A stretch of 64,000 nt of DNA from Hippopus hippopus (lineage: Eukaryota; Mollusca; Bivalvia; Cardiida; Cardiidae). This document shows positions 32,873-42,019 of the stretch, piece after piece. The notes beneath the pieces are model-generated. The model ran no database searches. It worked only from the letters and a program-made list of their open reading frames with translations, and was not told the DNA's origin. The stretch lies in assembly GCA_946811185.2 (NCBI GenBank), contig OX328101.1:21002122-21066121 (forward strand), read 5' to 3'. Position 1 is the stretch's first letter. Each line of letters starts with the position of its first letter. The position numbers and the translations under genes were made by a program.

Positions 32873-35800
32873 ATGGATTCCTTCGAGATGGCTTTAGAGA
32901 CAATGGTCCAATCTTATACCGATGCTGAAGAGTTGATGAATTTTTCTGCGACCATGGGTATTCAGGATTCCCCTATTGTAAGGTTCCGTTTATTCCAACT
33001 GCGAAATCCGGAGTACAGTGATCATTTTATAAATGAACAAATTGATTCGTTATTTCATAATTTAGGAGGTCCAGTGGCTATAACCAATGACAGTAGTGAC
33101 TTAGATTTGGAATCGGTAAGAATAGAAAAAGAGATACAGGGGGCAATAAAAGCGCTTCTGTTTGACGACGAAATGGAGGAAACTGCTCGAGTTTGTGTTG
33201 AAGATGGGGAATGGAATCCTGTACTCCCTCCAAATCAGCCTCAGCCAGGATCTTCGAACGATATTCGGTATAATATTCGAAAGAAGTCTGAAAGAACGTA
33301 TGCCAAAAACAAGGCTGTGGACAGGACCTATGAGATAAAAATAGACGAAAGACATTACGGTCAAAGTATAAGTGGTATTCAAAGAGGACTTGAGCAATTA
33401 TTCGAAAATGTATTAAATGAGACCGGAGGTAATGTAGCTGGTAATGACTTGGGACGGGTAATTATTCAACACGAAGGACTTGATAACCCTATTATAGTTC
33501 CACTACAGAGATGGGATCAACTTAATGCGGCAAAAGTTATAGAGGCCATTATGAAAGTGCTAAATAGCCATCAAGAACTGTTAATTGATCAGAGTTTTAT
33601 TATTGTTATTGGTTTGATCATTTTGCCAAAAGGGTCATCAAAACGACAAATGACAAAAGTAAAGGGTAAGAACAATTTGGTACATCTAAAAAGGTCCCTT
33701 GTAACTATTGAAAATAAAGACAATTTGTGTATGGCTAGGGCTATAGGGGTCAGTTGGGCAAAATTAAACAGATGCACTGTAGATGAATGGAAAGAAACAA
33801 GGAAAAACAGAGGGGAAAGAAGTAATATAGACTTGATTTTAGAACACAGAAAAGTACCCGAAAGTTATTATAAAAATTTACGCAATAAGAGTAGAAACGA
33901 ACAAAAGAAATTCGCCCAAGCACTGTGCCATGCCGTCGGTGTGAGCACCGAGCAACCCGGTGTGAGCACCGAGCAACCCCTCAGTTTAAATGATGTTAGG
34001 ATGTTTGAAGAATTCCTTGGTGTTCGTGTAATGGTGGTGAGTGCTCGCTTAGGAAACAAATTTATAACCGTGGCTAGCAATGACAAGTGTCCATGCATTT
34101 ATATTTATTTGGTTGATGATGATCACTTTCACGCCATTACCAGCATCACGGGATTTTTCAGTTGCAGTTATTTCTGTACAAAATGTCTCAAACATTATAA
34201 TGACAGAGAAGGACATCAATGTGAAATAAAATGTATTGTCTGTAAAAGTGACTCGTGCCTTAACGTAGAACCTGTGAAATGTAGCGACTGTAATATGTCC
34301 TGCAGATCGGCAGTTTGTTACGCTGAGCACAAAAAAGTTACAACATACAAATTTGGGCCTAAAAAAGGACAACCCAGTGGCCCTTCACCATGCGAAAAAT
34401 GGTGGAAGTGTCCCACATGTTTCAAGGTGTTGAGAACAGACAAACGCAAAAAGGAGGAGCATCGATGTGGCGAATACCAGTGCTCCTCCTGTCACAAATA
34501 TGTCATGGATGATCATAAATGTTATTTAAGAGCCACACCGGCCAAAGAATATTACATTCCAAAATTTATATTTTTTGATTTTGAATGCAGTCAGGATGAG
34601 ATGAGTTACTGCGTTGAAGGATACGTACCCGATTCAAAATTAAATTGTAAGGACTGTCAATTGCCAGAGATGTGTAAATCTTGCTCCAAATGTCAGAATT
34701 GCAAAACAGCATGGTGCGGTAAAGCGACCCACCGTCCAAACTTTGTTGTGGCTCATTCAGTATGCCCTAAATGCATTGAAAAAGAACTGACTCCCGATTC
34801 CGTATGTAAGGGTTGTGGTACCCGTTGTAAGGAATGTGACAATTTTGATCTGCACGAGAATGAGGACCCAGGTCCTTGTCCCGGTAAATGCGGATTCAGA
34901 GAAGTCATATTCGAGGGCGCGGATACGGCCGAAAAGTTTGGACAGTGGCTCTTTACGGATCAACACGAATATTTCAAGGTTGTTGCCCATAACATGAAAG
35001 GGTATGATGGCTATTTTATTCTGGAATATTTGATCGATCAATCCATAAGACCTGCCAAAATTATTTACAACGGCTCAAAAATCATGTATATGACAGTGGA
35101 GAAAAATTTACATATAAAGGTGATTGACAGCCTCAGCTTTTTACCCATGAAATTATCAGCACTCCCGAAAGCATTTGACTTGCAAGAATTGAAAAAAGGG
35201 TGGTTCCCGCATTATTTTAATACTAGAGAGAATCAAAATTATGTTGGACCCTACCCTGATGCTAAAGATTATGGTTATGATTTTATGAGTGAGAAAGAAA
35301 GAAGCGAGTTAGTAGCGTGGCTGAGTGAGAGAGAGAATGAAATATTTGATTTTAGAAAAGAAATGTTACAATATTGTAGAAGTGATGTAGATATTTTAAG
35401 ACAAGCTTGTATGAAATTTAGACATTTATTAATGAGTGCTACGGGGGAAGAGAAAGTGGTTCTCAATAAAAAAGGGAAGGAAGAGAAACAATGGGTTGGA
35501 GCCGTGGATCCATTCGATTCAGTCACTATAGCTTCCGTTTGCATGAACGTTTTTAGAACCAAATTTTTGGAAGAAACATGGCGCGTAAAACTGAAAGGCA
35601 ATGATCAATGGGTACCCGCAAAAGTCATCGACGAAAAATTGTACATACAAAAGGGAAACGAATGGGTCCACGAATCCGAATTGAAAGGAGTGAAAGTGTG
35701 CAAGAAAGAATTTGTAAGTACCCCCATGGCGGAAATGGAAGAAATATGGCGCGTAAAACTGCACGGCAATGATCAATGGGTACCCGCAAAAGTCATCGAC

Positions 35801-37681
35801 GAAAAATTGTATATACAAAACGGAAACGAGTGGGTCCAAGAATCCGAATTGAAAGGAGAGAAAGTGTGCAAGAAAGAATTTGTGAGTTCCCCCATAGCGA
35901 AAATTCCTCCCAGTGGTTACAATGATCAATACAGTAAAGCGTCAATTCAATGGTTAGAGTGGAGGGCGAAACTCGATAACGTTCATATCCAACATGCTTT
36001 GAATGAAGGGGAGAAAACGATCCCCGGCACTCGCTACAAATTGGACGGATATTGTAGAGAAACCAACACGGTCTATGAATATCACGGATGTATATTTCAT
36101 GGATGCCCCGTGTGTTTCTCTGACAATCGTGAAGAAACGTATCACCCACTCACACACCAGTCTTTGGACGAATTGTACGCGCTGACATTGAAAAAACAAA
36201 CACGCCTCGAAAATTTAGGTATGAAATATATTTGTATTTGGGATCACGATTTCAAAAAACAACAAAACCAAAACCCTGAACTTCGGCAATTTATTTCTCA
36301 GCTAGATGTCATGGATCGACTTGACCCGAGAGAAAGTTTCTTTGGGGGTCGCACCAATGCTAGCCGGCTTTATTACAAAGTAAAAGAAAACGAGCGAGTG
36401 AAATATGTGGATTTTACGAGTCTTTATCCTTGGGTAAACAAGTATTGTCGTTATCCCTTAGGTCACCCCTCAGTCATTTCCAAAGATTTTGGGGACATCA
36501 AGGATTATTTTGGTATTGCCAAGGTGAAGATTATCCCGCCCCGGGGACTCTATCACCCAGTCCTTCCTTACAGGTCTAATGGCAAACTAAAATTTTCTTT
36601 ATGTCGGACCTGCGCGGATACCGAAAGTCAAACCCCGTGCGAATGTACAAATGAACAAAGAGAGTTGACTGGTACGTGGTGCACCCCCGAAATACAAACG
36701 GCTGTCAGATTAGGGTATAAAATCACAAAAATTTATGAAGTATACCACTGGGAAGAAAGCACTCAATATGACCCCAAAACCAATAAAGGAGGACTGTTTG
36801 CTCAATATATTAACACATTTTTGAAATTCAAACAAGAAGCAAGTGGTCCTCCCGTTTGGATTAAATGTTACGATGATATGAATAAGTACATCGGGCAATA
36901 TGTGGAAAAAGAAGGGGTCTCATTGGATCGAAAAAATATTCGACAGAACCCAGGACTTAGAGCTTTGGCAAAACTGTGTCTCAATAGCTTTTGGGGGAAG
37001 TTTGGTCAGAGACTTAATATTCGACAAACGGAATTTTTTCACGAAAGTCAGGCCAACATGTTTTTTCAACTTTTTTCCGATCCATTGAAGCAACCCATCG
37101 ATTTTCATATATTGTCTAATGATATGATACAAGTTGAATGGCAGTATAAGAACGATTGTCAACCCGAAGATAACAAGACCAACATATATTTGGCAACATT
37201 TACAACGTGCTGGGCCAGACTTAAACTTTACAGTGTACTTGAGCAGCTGGGTAGAAGAGTCCTGTATTATGACACAGATAGCATCATATACGTGAGTCGT
37301 CCAAATGAGTATGATCCACCTCTAGGTGATTATTTGGGTGAACTGACGAATGAGCTTCAGAATGGAGAGTACATTGTGGAGTTTGTGTCTGGGGGGCCAA
37401 AAAATTATGTCCACAAAACGAATGAAAACAACGAAACTTGTAAAGTGAGGGGATTTACCCTAAATTATAAAAACAGTCAACTCATTAATTTCCATACCGT
37501 GAAAGATATAGTCGCAGACCCTCAAAGTAGTTCAAATATCACTGTGACCAATCCTAGTAAAATTTGTAGGGACAAAAGGAAAAGAAAATTGTATAATAGA
37601 GAAGAACAAAAAAGTTATCAAATGGTTTATACAAAAAGACGAAAAGTAGACCACTTTGATACAGAGCCATACGGGTTTTGA
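32873..37681 (+). CDS. POLB: Protein-primed family B DNA polymerase (Polinton pPolB)
   Basis: Replicates the element. 1,602 aa and uninterrupted. The frame also has a GTG six bases earlier, but ATG 32873 is the first methionine. N-terminal region (to about residue 430) includes a LVTIENKDNLCMARAI block often seen in metazoan Polinton polymerases. Residues about 430-552 are Cys/His-rich (CTKCLKHYNDREGHQC, CPTCFKV, CSSCHKY), probably zinc-binding. The 3'-5' exonuclease shows FFDFECS (about 566), AHNMKGYDGYF (about 706) and YCRSDVDIL (about 834). The polymerase shows DFTSLYP (about 1180), KLCLNSFWGKFG (about 1366) and YYDTDSI (about 1465), all catalytic Asp present. A 56-residue segment (WRVKLxGNDQWVPAK...) is duplicated in tandem at about 899-1010. 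C-terminus is basic (KRKRKLYNREEQK). Three promoter-like repeats precede it. Confidence 0.96.
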   Translation: MDSFEMALETMVQSYTDAEELMNFSATMGIQDSPIVRFRLFQLRNPEYSDHFINEQIDSLFHNLGGPVAITNDSSDLDLESVRIEKEIQGAIKALLFDDEMEETARVCVEDGEWNPVLPPNQPQPGSSNDIRYNIRKKSERTYAKNKAVDRTYEIKIDERHYGQSISGIQRGLEQLFENVLNETGGNVAGNDLGRVIIQHEGLDNPIIVPLQRWDQLNAAKVIEAIMKVLNSHQELLIDQSFIIVIGLIILPKGSSKRQMTKVKGKNNLVHLKRSLVTIENKDNLCMARAIGVSWAKLNRCTVDEWKETRKNRGERSNIDLILEHRKVPESYYKNLRNKSRNEQKKFAQALCHAVGVSTEQPGVSTEQPLSLNDVRMFEEFLGVRVMVVSARLGNKFITVASNDKCPCIYIYLVDDDHFHAITSITGFFSCSYFCTKCLKHYNDREGHQCEIKCIVCKSDSCLNVEPVKCSDCNMSCRSAVCYAEHKKVTTYKFGPKKGQPSGPSPCEKWWKCPTCFKVLRTDKRKKEEHRCGEYQCSSCHKYVMDDHKCYLRATPAKEYYIPKFIFFDFECSQDEMSYCVEGYVPDSKLNCKDCQLPEMCKSCSKCQNCKTAWCGKATHRPNFVVAHSVCPKCIEKELTPDSVCKGCGTRCKECDNFDLHENEDPGPCPGKCGFREVIFEGADTAEKFGQWLFTDQHEYFKVVAHNMKGYDGYFILEYLIDQSIRPAKIIYNGSKIMYMTVEKNLHIKVIDSLSFLPMKLSALPKAFDLQELKKGWFPHYFNTRENQNYVGPYPDAKDYGYDFMSEKERSELVAWLSERENEIFDFRKEMLQYCRSDVDILRQACMKFRHLLMSATGEEKVVLNKKGKEEKQWVGAVDPFDSVTIASVCMNVFRTKFLEETWRVKLKGNDQWVPAKVIDEKLYIQKGNEWVHESELKGVKVCKKEFVSTPMAEMEEIWRVKLHGNDQWVPAKVIDEKLYIQNGNEWVQESELKGEKVCKKEFVSSPIAKIPPSGYNDQYSKASIQWLEWRAKLDNVHIQHALNEGEKTIPGTRYKLDGYCRETNTVYEYHGCIFHGCPVCFSDNREETYHPLTHQSLDELYALTLKKQTRLENLGMKYICIWDHDFKKQQNQNPELRQFISQLDVMDRLDPRESFFGGRTNASRLYYKVKENERVKYVDFTSLYPWVNKYCRYPLGHPSVISKDFGDIKDYFGIAKVKIIPPRGLYHPVLPYRSNGKLKFSLCRTCADTESQTPCECTNEQRELTGTWCTPEIQTAVRLGYKITKIYEVYHWEESTQYDPKTNKGGLFAQYINTFLKFKQEASGPPVWIKCYDDMNKYIGQYVEKEGVSLDRKNIRQNPGLRALAKLCLNSFWGKFGQRLNIRQTEFFHESQANMFFQLFSDPLKQPIDFHILSNDMIQVEWQYKNDCQPEDNKTNIYLATFTTCWARLKLYSVLEQLGRRVLYYDTDSIIYVSRPNEYDPPLGDYLGELTNELQNGEYIVEFVSGGPKNYVHKTNENNETCKVRGFTLNYKNSQLINFHTVKDIVADPQSSSNITVTNPSKICRDKRKRKLYNREEQKSYQMVYTKRRKVDHFDTEPYGF

Positions 37682-38427
37682 TAGTCGATCTCTGTCAAAT
37701 TTGCTTTCAACGATATTACGACATTTATATGTAAACCTGTAAGATATTTCTTCATTGTCACTCAATTCTCAAAAAGATAAAAAAAAAAAAAATGTCACTC
37801 AATTTTCAAAAAAATGTCACACAAATATTAAAAATTGTCAAACAAATATTAAAAAGTGTCATTCATTTTACGTTTTTGTACGTTTACACGTAAATTCTCA
37901 AAGGCTCAAATTAAAAAAAAGTACCACTTATTTTCCAAAAAGTGTCACTCATTTTTCAAAAAGTGTCACTCATTTTCTAGAAAGTTTTAGTCATTTTTTT
38001 TTTTTTTTTCGTGCCAGTCACTTTACATCCCCCCACAATAGTATTTTTTTTCTTATTTCTGGCGCGAAATCTAAAAATACATTAAGAGGCTACGTAACCC
38101 TTTATGGGAGCACATTAAAAAAAACTTCAGGTGTGGGTGTGGGTGTGTGTGTAATTTTATGATTCTTAATCATTGATGATTTGTAATGTCTTTGTTTCAT
38201 ATAAATTTCAGTGATGTATATATTCTTTAATTTGATGAGAGAAAATCTAAATACCCACCTTTAAAGGTTTTACTCATATTTCCAAAGACTAACTGTTATT
38301 CATTTTATTCTATCATGGTCGTATTGCTTGTAAATGTTATTCATTTTATTCGATCGTATTGCTTGTAAATTAAAAGATAGTAAGAAAGAATTTCTCTTTG
38401 CGTCTTGAGTTAATCCAACGTAAGAAT
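37682..38427. repeat. Polinton intergenic repeats between polB and membrane-protein gene
   Basis: No gene in 0.75 kb. 37755-38030 is a run of imperfect units of about 22 bp around GTGTCACTCATTTTTCAAAA. 38125-38150 is GTGTGGGTGTGG-type. 38291-38370 is a duplication of TGTTATTCATTTTATTC...ATTGCTTGTAAA. The short frame at 37755-38162 is made of these repeats and is not called as a gene. Confidence 0.65.
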
Positions 38428-38688
38428 ATGACAGAAACTCCGGAAAAAGAAACGTTTTTACGTTTCCCTAAACCTGACGAAGAAAGTCAGAGTGACAAGT
38501 GGCATTTACTTGGTACCCGGGTCCCACAAGCAGAGATTGTCTACTTTTGTCAGATGATCATAGTGTACATCATTATTATTACAGCGATCGTCAATCTATC
38601 CATAAAAAACGGTTCTACCGAACTCTGGGTATCACTTTTGAGTAGCTGTATCGGATACGCTTTACCTAACCCAAAACTTAAGAAATAA
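38428..38688 (+). CDS. Small conserved Polinton membrane protein
   Basis: 86 aa from ATG 38428 (the open frame reaches further 5' but without an ATG). Acidic, hydrophilic N-terminus (ETPEKETFLRFPKPDEESQ), then one hydrophobic segment IVYFCQMIIVYIIIITAIVN at about residues 38-57, and a C-terminal LWVSLLSSCIGYALPNP. A protein with this layout, ending in a GYxLPNP-like motif, commonly sits just upstream of the packaging ATPase in metazoan Polintons. Its role is not known to me; a virion-membrane or assembly role is a guess. The stop TAA overlaps the ATPase ATG (TAATG), implying coupled expression. Confidence 0.75.
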   Translation: MTETPEKETFLRFPKPDEESQSDKWHLLGTRVPQAEIVYFCQMIIVYIIIITAIVNLSIKNGSTELWVSLLSSCIGYALPNPKLKK

Positions 38689-39341
38689 TGGCCGTCCCTC
38701 TTCCCTTCGAACCATGTTCTAGTATGTGTATTAGCGGACAAACTGGTAGCGGTAAAACCCAATGGGTGTATCGCTTTTTGAAACAAGTAAACCTCATGTA
38801 CGGACGAGACCCCCCTTCCCATATTCTCTATTGCTACGGTATCCACCAAGACTTGTTTGATGCCATGGAGAGTTCCATTCCAAACTTTTACAGTAAGCAA
38901 GGATTGCCTACTGCGGAAGAATTGGATGACTTCACAAAAGACAAAAAACACAAGTTAATCATTTTAGACGACCTAATGCACGAGGTCATGCGGAGTAAAG
39001 AAATGGAGCTACTTTTCACACAAGGTTGCCATCACAGAAAAGTATCGGTGATTATGATCACGCAAAACTTATATCCCGGGGGTAAACATGCCAGAACTAT
39101 TGCACTGAATACCTGGTATCTGGTACTTATGAAAAATATTCGAGACATATCTCAGGTAGCGGTATTAGGACGACAGCTTTATCCCCGTAAGTCCAGAGGG
39201 TTTATGCAAGCTTACGAAGATGCCCTTAATACGATACACGGTTATTTCATAGTGGACATGTCCCCTCACTCCGATAACAAGTACCGTTTAAGGACACTTA
39301 TTTTTCCCAACGAGGAGCCTATTGTGTACCGTTTGACGTAA
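38688..39341 (+). CDS. ATP: FtsK/HerA-type genome-packaging ATPase
   Basis: 217 aa, within the usual size for Polinton and virophage packaging ATPases. It powers DNA entry into the capsid. Walker A is ISGQTGSGKTQWV near residue 15. Walker B is HKLIILDDLMHEV near residue 90. VSVIMITQNLYPGG near residue 122 is the sensor-like strand ending in Gln-Asn typical of the A32-like group. The C-terminal segment (HGYFIVDMSP, YRLRTLIFPNEEP) also fits the family. The gene starts at the TAATG overlap with the membrane-protein gene and is intact. Confidence 0.94.
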   Translation: MAVPLPFEPCSSMCISGQTGSGKTQWVYRFLKQVNLMYGRDPPSHILYCYGIHQDLFDAMESSIPNFYSKQGLPTAEELDDFTKDKKHKLIILDDLMHEVMRSKEMELLFTQGCHHRKVSVIMITQNLYPGGKHARTIALNTWYLVLMKNIRDISQVAVLGRQLYPRKSRGFMQAYEDALNTIHGYFIVDMSPHSDNKYRLRTLIFPNEEPIVYRLT

Positions 39342-39373
39342 GAATGGCGATAATGAGCTTATAAGAAGACAAT

Positions 39374-39697
39374 ATGGTTGAACTAATCAAACAACAACGA
39401 CACTTCCTATATTTAGTGGCCAACACTACAGCCGCCCAAAGAAAGTCGCTTTTAAAAACAATTACCAGTCAGCAATTAAGAGCACTTAGTCAAATTGCAT
39501 ACAATATTATCCGGTTTAAAGGCAGATTGTCCCTTACGGAAAAAAACAGCTTAAAACGGCAGAGACGCTTCATTTACTTGCTTGGAGATCGTAATATTGG
39601 GTTTGTTCAAAAGAAGGAAGCCATTCAACATAAACAACGTATTATCCATAAATTGGTGAAGATCGCTTCCGCCTACTTACAAACCGTATTACAGTAA
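39374..39697 (+). CDS. Small helical basic Polinton protein (paralogue 1)
   Basis: 107 aa, intact. Pattern: HFLYLVANTTAAQRKSLLKT, then QQLRALSQIAYNIIRF, then LKRQRRFIYLLGDRNIG and KKEAIQHKQRI. Predicted mostly helical and strongly basic. Proteins with a T..QRK.LL....QLRALSEIA.NI pattern occur beside Polinton structural genes in many animals; I recall no established function. A virion core or capsid-associated role is plausible from charge and location. A second, diverged copy is encoded at 42016-42363 on the other strand. The stop codon overlaps the next start (TAATG). Confidence 0.7.
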   Translation: MVELIKQQRHFLYLVANTTAAQRKSLLKTITSQQLRALSQIAYNIIRFKGRLSLTEKNSLKRQRRFIYLLGDRNIGFVQKKEAIQHKQRIIHKLVKIASAYLQTVLQ

Positions 39698-39888
39698 TGG
39701 AGAAATACGTATTAGTGCCTTTCGAAAAGTTTGAGCGATTGAAAAAACTGTCTGGGAGACAAGATGATCGGCAGAGAGAGGGAAGGGAAGATCCCCTGAA
39801 AAAGAAGAAGAATAGAAAATTAACACTTTTTCCTCCGGGGCTTAGAGAGAAGAAAAGAAAGAAAGATATAGACTGGATTTCTTTTTAA
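39697..39888 (+). CDS. Small basic Polinton protein with D-x-DW-x-S-F tail
   Basis: 63 aa. Begins MEKYVLVPFEKFERLK. The middle is acidic and arginine-rich (SGRQDDRQREGREDP), followed by lysine-rich KKKKNRKLTLFPPGLREKKRKK and the end DIDWISF. It resembles small basic proteins seen after the ATPase block in other Polintons and, in general character, adenovirus core peptides. The ending resembles that of the coiled-coil protein at 41262-41606 (DPDWVF), suggesting a shared interaction motif. Overlaps the preceding gene by the TAATG junction. Confidence 0.6.
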   Translation: MEKYVLVPFEKFERLKKLSGRQDDRQREGREDPLKKKKNRKLTLFPPGLREKKRKKDIDWISF

Positions 39889-39988
39889 ATAATAAGACAA
39901 TTTTACATTTTTTTTTATATTTTTATTTACAAAATAATACAATAAAAGTATGAAAGAAGCCACGAGTCATTTTTTTTTCCTCCATAAT
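39889..39988. terminator. Convergent polyadenylation region
   Basis: The two gene blocks of the Polinton meet here. AATAAA at 39941-39946 serves the rightward block and TTTATT at 39922-39927 (AATAAA on the minus strand) serves the leftward block. They are within 25 bp of each other in an AT-rich gap of 100 bp. Confidence 0.7.
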
Positions 39989-41253
39989 CTATTGTATATA
40001 CACATTTCTCGCTTTATCGATCGTAAGTATTTCTGGAAAGGTTGCGTACAGTAGCAATGTCACACTTTCTGGTAAAGGTTTAGCAAATTTGATTTCCAAA
40101 CGGCAAAGACCTCTTCTTTTTGTGCTAAAAGAATAGTAGGGATCGATATCCAACACGTATAGGCAGTATCCTTGCTTGTACTCTGTGTACGTGATGTTGA
40201 TATCATTTCTACAGGAAGTGAGGGTCTGATAACAGTCGGTGAAATGATTTCCTTCAAAATTAGGTTGCAATGGTTGCGATGGTACGGATTGTCCATCAAC
40301 GAAGAAACCGAGGTAACTGCAGTCGTAATGTTTCAGGTTGAATGGGTTTGTTTTGTAGTCCCCGTTATACGAAACGCTTGGAACCGCCTCTATGATGATT
40401 TTGTTTGGCACCCTACCTTGATTAATATATCGTCTGCGTGAAAACTATATTGTCCCTGCGCTATCGAGGTTGTTTTTATCTCTGAGCGGAAATAAGGGTA
40501 CATAGCCGGAGTGTCCTGAATCATTTTGTCATGGGCCAAAAGCAAATCGTTCTGTAACCGCTGAATACAGAGCTTGAAACGGGCGTCAACGATTTGCACC
40601 TTGTAATTCGGAGTTAACGCATCTGTAATGATTCGAAATGCATCGGATGCTTGCCAAAATTTAAGCGCCATTTGCACTCCGTTTATAAGTAACTTTGGTT
40701 GTTGAAATAAGTCCACCGGGATACTCCCTTCTAGATCTATAATCTTACCACCCTTGGTCCTATCATATCTTTGAAATAAACCGCCATTTGATCCAGTTTT
40801 TGGGTCGCTATCGTCCAGATTTGGGTCATCCTTGAAAAATAATTGGCTGGTCAGAAAAGCTTCCTGTATAGATCGATTGGTATTTAGTATGGTGTCAATG
40901 TAGGCCTTATACGGATGAGTTGTTCCGCTATTCGGGAGTGGTTTTTGTTGTAAATGAATGTCCAGTTGTCTGAAAATGGTGTGCAAGGGTAAATTGATTA
41001 GTCCTAGCGTGTCATCTGCGGTCACGGGGGTACCGTCTTGTAAAGCCAGTCTTAATTTCAGCCTCAATTTACATTCCTTCAAGTTGATATAGGCGCTGGC
41101 CTGTGGCGGTATATTAAATTCTAAGCTCGATGAAGAATCAGTTACGGGATTAATGGGTCGAAATTCGATCCAATATTTCGATAACAAGGACGAATCTTTC
41201 GTGATCGGGTTAAATAACGATAATTCTTCTATGTGTTGCATTTTACTATTCAT
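39989..41253 (-). pseudogene. MCP: Double-jelly-roll major capsid protein, one frameshift
   Basis: Builds the icosahedral shell. The first ATG is 41253. The N-terminal two-thirds (about 288 codons) contains SLEFNIPPQASAYINLKECK, DTLGLINLPLHTIFRQLDI and GGLFQRYDRTKGGKIIDLEG. These match the Polinton major capsid family, often annotated in animal genomes as F54H12.2-like. The C-terminal third (about 140 codons) contains NPFNLKHYDCSYLGFFVDG. The two lie in different minus-strand frames and meet near 40400-40435, so a single-base insertion or deletion, or an assembly error, breaks the gene. Total length would be about 420 codons, normal for the family. All recognisable family blocks are present on one side or the other. 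Confidence 0.9.
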
Positions 41254-41261
41254 CGTAAATT

Positions 41262-41606
41262 TCAAAATACCCAGTCGGGATCTTTGCGATACGTTTTGCG
41301 AGTCTTCTTACGCTTGGTGTTCTTACGATCTTCGTCTTCACCATTCTTACGTTTAATCTGAGATTTTGCCCTATCAACGGCTTCGGTTAACGGGCTCACC
41401 ATTTTTACCTGAGGCGTTTTGACTTTTTCAAGTTTTTCTTCCATATCCCGCAGCAGTTTATTCTTTTCTTCTAGTATTTTCTCCAAATTCCTTATTTGAT
41501 CTGGGATATGGTCTTTCGGTTTAAAATAGTTAATCCAATACTCCACATCTTCTTTGTACGGAACCCACTTCTGTTGTTCTGAATCAAAGACGTCTATGGA
41601 ACCCAT
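41262..41606 (-). CDS. Coiled-coil basic Polinton protein
   Basis: 114 aa, intact. The N-terminus has WVPYKEDVEYWINYFKPKD. A central coiled coil (IRNLEKILEEKNKLLRDMEE, about residues 38-60) is followed by a very basic nuclear-localisation-like tail (KRKNGEDEDRKNTKRKKTRK) and the end DPDWVF. It lies immediately upstream of the capsid gene in the leftward block (the stop is a few bases before the capsid ATG) and overlaps the preceding gene's end by 13 bp. A core or scaffold role is likely from context only. The terminal motif is similar to that of the protein at 39697-39888. Confidence 0.6.
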   Translation of the reverse strand: MGSIDVFDSEQQKWVPYKEDVEYWINYFKPKDHIPDQIRNLEKILEEKNKLLRDMEEKLEKVKTPQVKMVSPLTEAVDRAKSQIKRKNGEDEDRKNTKRKKTRKTYRKDPDWVF

Positions 41607-42019
41607 GATTTCTTGAAATGAAGGACGCAGTGAAAATCGTTCGATTTCAAATCAATGGGTTTTAAATCTTCGCTTTTTAACGACAGTCTAATAGTGTTAA
41701 ATCTTTTGACACTCACGGGTCTATAACGTCGATGAAGACATTCGGTAAATTTAAATTTCTTGTATCTTGTTTCGATTTCTATGCTGGTGAGAACGGGTTG
41801 TAACTTGTTCCTGACAAACGCTTCCTCTATGATATCGCAATTCAAATACAATCGCTTACTTCGAGGTGTAAAGTCACAGGTCAATGACGATTCTACGAGA
41901 GCACATAACCAACTTCCTTCTAAAATATAGTCTTTAGAAAACTGGAACAAGAAATCGGCGTTATTCTTACGTATATCGATCGATTCTGCGCAATTCAAAT
42001 ATAGGTAAAACTCTGTCAT
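41594..42019 (-). CDS. Probable minor capsid (penton-like) protein
   Basis: 141 aa, intact. The opening FYLYLNCAESIDI...NNADFLFQFSKDYILEGSWLCALVESSLT matches a pattern I know from Polinton neighbours of the major capsid gene (FY..L.S..S...F..N....F...L...L.L.G.W..AL.E). The rest is beta-rich in appearance. Position next to the capsid gene supports a structural role; assignment as penton or vertex protein is inference. Its ATG region overlaps the stop of the next leftward gene (42016-42018) by four bases, and its 3' end overlaps the coiled-coil gene by 13 bp, so the block is tightly packed. Confidence 0.6.
   Translation of the reverse strand: MTEFYLYLNCAESIDIRKNNADFLFQFSKDYILEGSWLCALVESSLTCDFTPRSKRLYLNCDIIEEAFVRNKLQPVLTSIEIETRYKKFKFTECLHRRYRPVSVKRFNTIRLSLKSEDLKPIDLKSNDFHCVLHFKKSWVP

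Noticed and set aside
32873..34100. OTU-type protease domain in the N-terminal part of polB
   Set aside because: DNLCMARAI and a later DDDHFHAI are suggestive of a Cys/His pair, but the spacing and motifs cannot be assigned safely by eye.
35519..36199. Three overlapping minus-strand frames opposite polB
   Set aside because: They mirror the conserved polymerase gene and its 168-bp duplication; shadows of the real frame.
37755..38162. 135-codon frame after polB
   Set aside because: Made of 22-bp repeats and poly-A/poly-T; low complexity, not protein-like.
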